From Saezia sanguinis (GTDB taxonomy: Bacteria; Pseudomonadota; Gammaproteobacteria; Burkholderiales; Burkholderiaceae_C): a stretch of DNA of 64,000 bases. The notes under the pieces are model-generated. The model worked only from the letters and a program-made list of their open reading frames with translations, did not search any database and had not been told where the DNA came from. The position numbers and the translations under genes were made by a program. Below, in pieces: positions 60,756 through 64,000 of this stretch; position 1 is the stretch's first letter, and every line of letters begins with the position of its first letter. Where the stretch lies: assembly GCF_003991585.1 (NCBI RefSeq), contig NZ_PQSP01000001.1, forward strand, positions 124,001 to 188,000. Direction: 5' to 3'.

Positions 60756-60801
60756 TAGGAAGCGTAGGAAACAAATCAAGCGTGCAGGAGTGGAGTAACG
60801 C

Positions 60802-61746
60802 ATGAATATTTTGTTGACTGGCGGCACGGGGTTGATCGGACGTGCGCTGTGCGAGCACTGGCTGGCACAGAATAAGGTATTAAAGAAACAGAAAAACACA
60901 AAGGACCAGCACCAGTTGTGGGTGCTGAGCCGTACGCCGGAAAAGGTGGAAAAACTGTGTGGCAAAGGGGTAGTCGGGCTGCGCAGCGTCAAAGAGCTGG
61001 ATGCGCAGGATATTCACATTCATGCAGTCATCAATCTGGCTGGGGCGCCGATTGCCGACAAAAGCTGGAGCGAGGCACGCAAAAAAGAGATCACCAAAAG
61101 CCGTGTCAGTTTTACGCACCAACTGGTGGGATGGATTGCCAGCCGTTCCAAGCAGCCGCATACGCTGATATCCGGTTCTGCCGTAGGGTATTACGGGGAT
61201 TGCGGTGACCGGATACTGGATGATTACATCAGCGAGCCGCAACGGGATTTTGCCAGCCAGATGTGCCATCAATGGGAGGTTGAGGCCTTTCAGGCGATTT
61301 TGTCCGAGGTAAGGGTGGTTTGTCTGCGTACCGGGCTGGTGCTCAGTGATGAAGGCGGTTTTCTGGCCCGGTTGCTGCCGTTGTTCCGTGTCGGCCTGGG
61401 CGGCCCGCTAGGAACGGGCAAGCAATGGATGCCGTGGATTCATATACAGGATACGGTGCGGATGATTGAATTCTTCCTGAACACGTGGAATACCGCCGGT
61501 TCGTTCAATGTTTGCGCGCCCAATCCGGTGACAGGCAAACAGTTTGCATCAGAGTTGGGTAAAGCACTGCACCGCCCGGCATTGGTGCCCACACCGGTAT
61601 GGGCCTTGCAAAAAAGGTTTGGCGAAGAATTGACCGCCATGATTCTATCGAGCCAGCGGGCGATTCCCAAAAGGGCGATAGAGGCAGGCTTCCGGTTTAC
61701 GTTTACCGATCTGGATCAGGCGCTGGATGACCTGTTTGACCGTTAG
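60802..61746 (+). CDS. TIGR01777 family epimerase (SDR39U1/YfcH-like)
   Basis: This 314-residue extended short-chain dehydrogenase opens MNILLTGGTGLIGRALCEHW, keeps VINLAGAPIADKSWSEARKKEI, has the SGSAVGYYGDCGDR motif with the active-site Tyr, and ends with the typical LLSSQRAIPKRA-like segment (ILSSQRAIPKRAIEAGFRF). Reaction unknown; the E. coli homologue YfcH is uncharacterised. A local insertion of about 10 polar residues (KVLKKQKNTKDQHQ) after the first helix is unusual. GGAGTGGAG precedes the ATG. Confidence 0.9.
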   Translation: MNILLTGGTGLIGRALCEHWLAQNKVLKKQKNTKDQHQLWVLSRTPEKVEKLCGKGVVGLRSVKELDAQDIHIHAVINLAGAPIADKSWSEARKKEITKSRVSFTHQLVGWIASRSKQPHTLISGSAVGYYGDCGDRILDDYISEPQRDFASQMCHQWEVEAFQAILSEVRVVCLRTGLVLSDEGGFLARLLPLFRVGLGGPLGTGKQWMPWIHIQDTVRMIEFFLNTWNTAGSFNVCAPNPVTGKQFASELGKALHRPALVPTPVWALQKRFGEELTAMILSSQRAIPKRAIEAGFRFTFTDLDQALDDLFDR

Positions 61747-61843
61747 TTGTTTTTGCTGTTCAGGTACTGGGAAGGGGTGATACATCCCGGAATGCGCCCC
61801 AGGGCCAATATTAAGAGCCAACTGTTTCACGAAAAGGTGCCAT

Positions 61844-62812
61844 ATGACATTGCTGGTGATTCCCGATGACTACCAAAAGGCGACCGACGGGCTTGATTTT
61901 CTGCATGCGCACAGCGGCTTTACTGTCCGTGCTTTAGGCGACTTATTCCGTGATCCGGCCGCAGACCCGCTTTTGTCTGAAGCGCAGGGGCTGATTCTGA
62001 TCCGTGAACGCACCCGAATTGATCGCCATTTTCTGCAAAAAACACCCCGGCTGAAGCTGATCAGCCAGACCAGCAAAGTGGCGCGCCATATTGATATGCA
62101 GGCCTGCACCGATGCAGGGGTTGCCGTCGTTGAAGGCTTTGGCAGTGCAGTGGCACCGGCAGAACTGACTTGGCTGCTGATCATGGCGGCCCGCCGTCAA
62201 CTGGTTGCCGCCGTGAATGCGATGAAGCAAGGCCTTTGGCAGGTGAATATCGGTGAAGCGCTGGCTGGGCAAACTTTAGGCATTTTGGGGTTTGGAAACA
62301 TCGGCAAACGCATGGCGCATTTTGCGCAGGCGTTTGATATGAAGCTGCTGATTTGGGGAACTGCACGTGCGCAGCAGGAGGCGCGCAGCCTGGGGCTGCG
62401 TGTGGCGGAAAACCGGGAGGCGTTTTTTGCCGAGGCGGATATCATCACGGTGCACCAGCGGCTGGTTGCGGAAAATACCGGCAATATCACGCTGGCGGAT
62501 TTGTCGCTGATGAAGTCTTCGGCCTTGTTTGTCAATACCAGCCGGGCTGAACTGGTTGCGCCGGATGCGCTGGAGCAGGCGTTACGGCAAGGCCGGCCCG
62601 GCTTTGCGGCATTGGATGTTTTTATGCATGAGCCTGTGTATGACAAAAATGCGCCGTTGCTGCAAATGCCCAATGTGCTGTGCACGCCTCATCTGGGGTA
62701 TGTGGAAAAAGCCGGGTATGGGCTTTATTTCAAAACCGCTTTTGAGAATGCGGTGCGTTTTTTCCAGGGGGATACTTCCGGTGTGCTGAATCCTGAGGTG
62801 CTGACAAAATAA
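61844..62812 (+). CDS. D-2-hydroxyacid dehydrogenase family protein
   Basis: This 322-residue NAD(P)-dependent enzyme has the catalytic domain and the Rossmann motif LGILGFGNIGKRMAHFAQAF (about residues 143-162). The expected catalytic Arg is in NTSRAEL, the Glu near DVFMHEPVY, and the His in CTPHLGYV. It is related to SerA-like and YcdW-like dehydrogenases, but the substrate is not predictable. It follows the epimerase after about 100 bases on the same strand. AAAGGTG lies ahead of the ATG. Confidence 0.9.
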   Translation: MTLLVIPDDYQKATDGLDFLHAHSGFTVRALGDLFRDPAADPLLSEAQGLILIRERTRIDRHFLQKTPRLKLISQTSKVARHIDMQACTDAGVAVVEGFGSAVAPAELTWLLIMAARRQLVAAVNAMKQGLWQVNIGEALAGQTLGILGFGNIGKRMAHFAQAFDMKLLIWGTARAQQEARSLGLRVAENREAFFAEADIITVHQRLVAENTGNITLADLSLMKSSALFVNTSRAELVAPDALEQALRQGRPGFAALDVFMHEPVYDKNAPLLQMPNVLCTPHLGYVEKAGYGLYFKTAFENAVRFFQGDTSGVLNPEVLTK

Positions 62813-62831
62813 AATTTTCAAACCATCAGGA

Positions 62832-63575
62832 TTACGCGTTCACCGCTGGAGAAAATACCTGCTCTGGCGTAATCCACATCCACGCTCCCGGTTTCAGGTG
62901 CGGCGGTAATTCAAAATGCCCGACGGCAGGACGGTGCAGTTCTGTAACGCGGTTGCCGGCTGCGGCAATCATGCGTTTGACCTGATGGTATTTGCCGGTG
63001 GTGATGGTCAGCAGCAGTTGGTGCTCATGCTGTAACTCGCAGGCAGCGGCAGCAATGGGCGCGGGTTCGTCATCGAGCTGCACACCACGGAGCAGTTGCT
63101 GGCATATCGTATCGCTGACAGGGTGTTTGGTGGTGACCAGGTAGGTTTTGGGCAGGTGCCGTTTGCCTGAAATGGCTTTGTGAATAAACTGGCCATCATC
63201 TGACAGCAGCAGCAGCCCGGTGGTGTCAGCATCCAGCCGGCCGGCAGCCTGCACACCGCGCCGTCTCAGTGGTGCAGGCAGCAGGGTATAAATGCTGGGA
63301 TGGTGTGACGGTTTTTGTGAACACTCGTAACCCGCAGGTTTATGCAGCGCAATATAGGCCTGGGCGTGGTACGGCCATGGCTGCTCATCCACATGGAACA
63401 GCAGGCCTTCGTGCGGCTCCAGCAGCATTTCAGGGTCGGTGATGGTCTGCTGTTCAAGCGCGACACGTCCCTGTAAACACAGGCCCCGGCATTCGTGGCG
63501 GGAGCCAAATCCCTGACTGAAGAGCATGCGCTCTAAAGTCAGGTGCCGTTGAGGTGCGCGCTTGTGTTTGGACAC
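62832..63575 (-). CDS. rsuA: RsuA-type pseudouridine synthase
   Basis: This 247-residue protein has an N-terminal S4-like segment (LTLERMLFSQGFGSRHECRGL) and the RsuA/RluB/E/F catalytic core: GRLDADTTGLLLLSDDG with the catalytic Asp, LPKTYLVTTKHPV, and EHQLLLTITTGKYHQVKRMI. RsuA modifies U516 of 16S rRNA; RluE and RluF are alternatives. The N-terminus (MSKHKRAPQRH) is basic. It is convergent with the hydroxyacid dehydrogenase and follows fabI on the same strand by 18 bases. Confidence 0.87.
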   Translation of the reverse strand: MSKHKRAPQRHLTLERMLFSQGFGSRHECRGLCLQGRVALEQQTITDPEMLLEPHEGLLFHVDEQPWPYHAQAYIALHKPAGYECSQKPSHHPSIYTLLPAPLRRRGVQAAGRLDADTTGLLLLSDDGQFIHKAISGKRHLPKTYLVTTKHPVSDTICQQLLRGVQLDDEPAPIAAAACELQHEHQLLLTITTGKYHQVKRMIAAAGNRVTELHRPAVGHFELPPHLKPGAWMWITPEQVFSPAVNA

Positions 63576-63593
63576 GTACCGTGAAAGTGGGAA

Positions 63594-64000
63594 TCAGGAT
63601 GCGCTGGCTTGCGGATCGAGTCCGGCGACCACTTCGCTGAAGCCGCCATCCACATAGACGATGTTGGCGGTGATGCCCGCGGCCAGGTCAGACAGCATGA
63701 ATGCGGCAGAATTGCCAACGTCCTCAATGGTGACATTGCGGCGGATCGGTGCCGCAGCAGCAAAGGCGCCCAGCAGCTTGCCGAAATCCTTGATGCCGCT
63801 GGCCGCCAGCGTTTTGATCGGGCCGGCTGAAATGCCGTTGACACGTATGCCTTTGGGCCCCAAAGAAGCCGCCAGATAGCGTACCGTGGCTTCCAGAGAT
63901 GCTTTTGCTACGCCCATGGTGTTGTAGTTGGGCACCACTTTCATCGCACCCAGGTAGCTCAATGTCAGCAAAGCGGCATCGGTGTTCAGGTAAGGCAGCG
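63594..64000 (-). CDS. fabI: Enoyl-ACP reductase (NADH), 3' part only
   Basis: The last 135 or so residues of FabI continue past the right edge. Visible are [23 protein letters not shown] with the catalytic Tyr/Lys region, [45 protein letters not shown] and the ending IVYVDGGFS. The YNxMGVAKA pattern is diagnostic of FabI, the final reductive step of fatty acid elongation and the target of triclosan-like inhibitors. The start lies outside the window. Confidence 0.95.
   Translation of the reverse strand, partial: LPYLNTDAALLTLSYLGAMKVVPNYNTMGVAKASLEATVRYLAASLGPKGIRVNGISAGPIKTLAASGIKDFGKLLGAFAAAAPIRRNVTIEDVGNSAAFMLSDLAAGITANIVYVDGGFSEVVAGLDPQASAS

Overview
The window is a stretch of a moderate-GC betaproteobacterial chromosome, most likely Burkholderiales. 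The evidence is gene order and protein resemblance: psd-pssA followed by leuA, lptF next to a divergent pepA-holC, rpsF-priB-rpsR-rplI-dnaB, and dusB-fis-purH. Genus cannot be fixed from sequence alone. Nearly all of the window is housekeeping DNA. I found no rRNA operon, CRISPR array, insertion sequence or prophage.

Layout. 1-4.6 kb: a cut-off membrane protein, a GyrI-like protein, phospholipid genes psd-pssA, and leuA behind a leucine attenuator. 4.6-10.2 kb: an unusual minus-strand cluster with a LysR regulator, two CYTH-type proteins, a divergent DASS (SLC13) permease and an uncharacterised two-TM protein. 10.3-18.2 kb: small accessory genes, including a decayed SRAP gene, DUF1697, LysR/pirin, YjbQ, DUF3892, a hexapeptide acetyltransferase and two tandem small paralogues ending in a CPCQ motif. 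18.4-29.3 kb: an atypical CUG-anticodon tRNA, ligA, nnrD/E, a CysB-type regulator, a single-ORF LptF-LptG fusion, pepA and holC. 29.3-33.5 kb: a YjhX (TopAI) gene behind a structured leader, then a hemA-hemB-hemL cluster in which HemA lacks its C-terminal dimerisation domain. 33.6-42.8 kb: an unknown gene, xerD, the rpsF operon, dnaB behind a riboswitch-like leader, a FAH-family hydrolase, mnmC and a RluA-type synthase. 42.8-46.9 kb: glnS, then three tandem paralogous secreted Ser-rich proteins. 47-52.6 kb: purH-fis-dusB, YqaA, a PIN protein and a GlcD-type oxidase. 52.8-58.8 kb: a seven-gene block of IclR regulator, polar amino-acid ABC importer, hutD, hutF and hutG. 59-64 kb: an orphan peptide-binding protein, a TIGR01777 epimerase, a 2-hydroxyacid dehydrogenase, a RsuA-type synthase and the 3' part of fabI.

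How genes work together. The hut block looks like an import and deamination route for formimidoylglutamate (FIGLU): HutF makes N-formylglutamate and HutG splits it to glutamate and formate. hemA, hemB and hemL supply porphobilinogen from glutamyl-tRNA. dusB-fis-purH and the rpsF group are standard translation, replication and nucleotide operons.

Best candidates for something undescribed: (1) the dnaB leader, with a promoter, a three-way-junction RNA, and mutually exclusive antiterminator and terminator hairpins; (2) the three tandem secreted Ser-rich proteins sharing motifs at both mature ends; (3) the YjhX leader, another three-way junction, with short upstream ORFs; (4) the DASS/CYTH cluster; (5) the LptFG fusion. 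All RNA structures were folded by eye and none has been tested by covariation.
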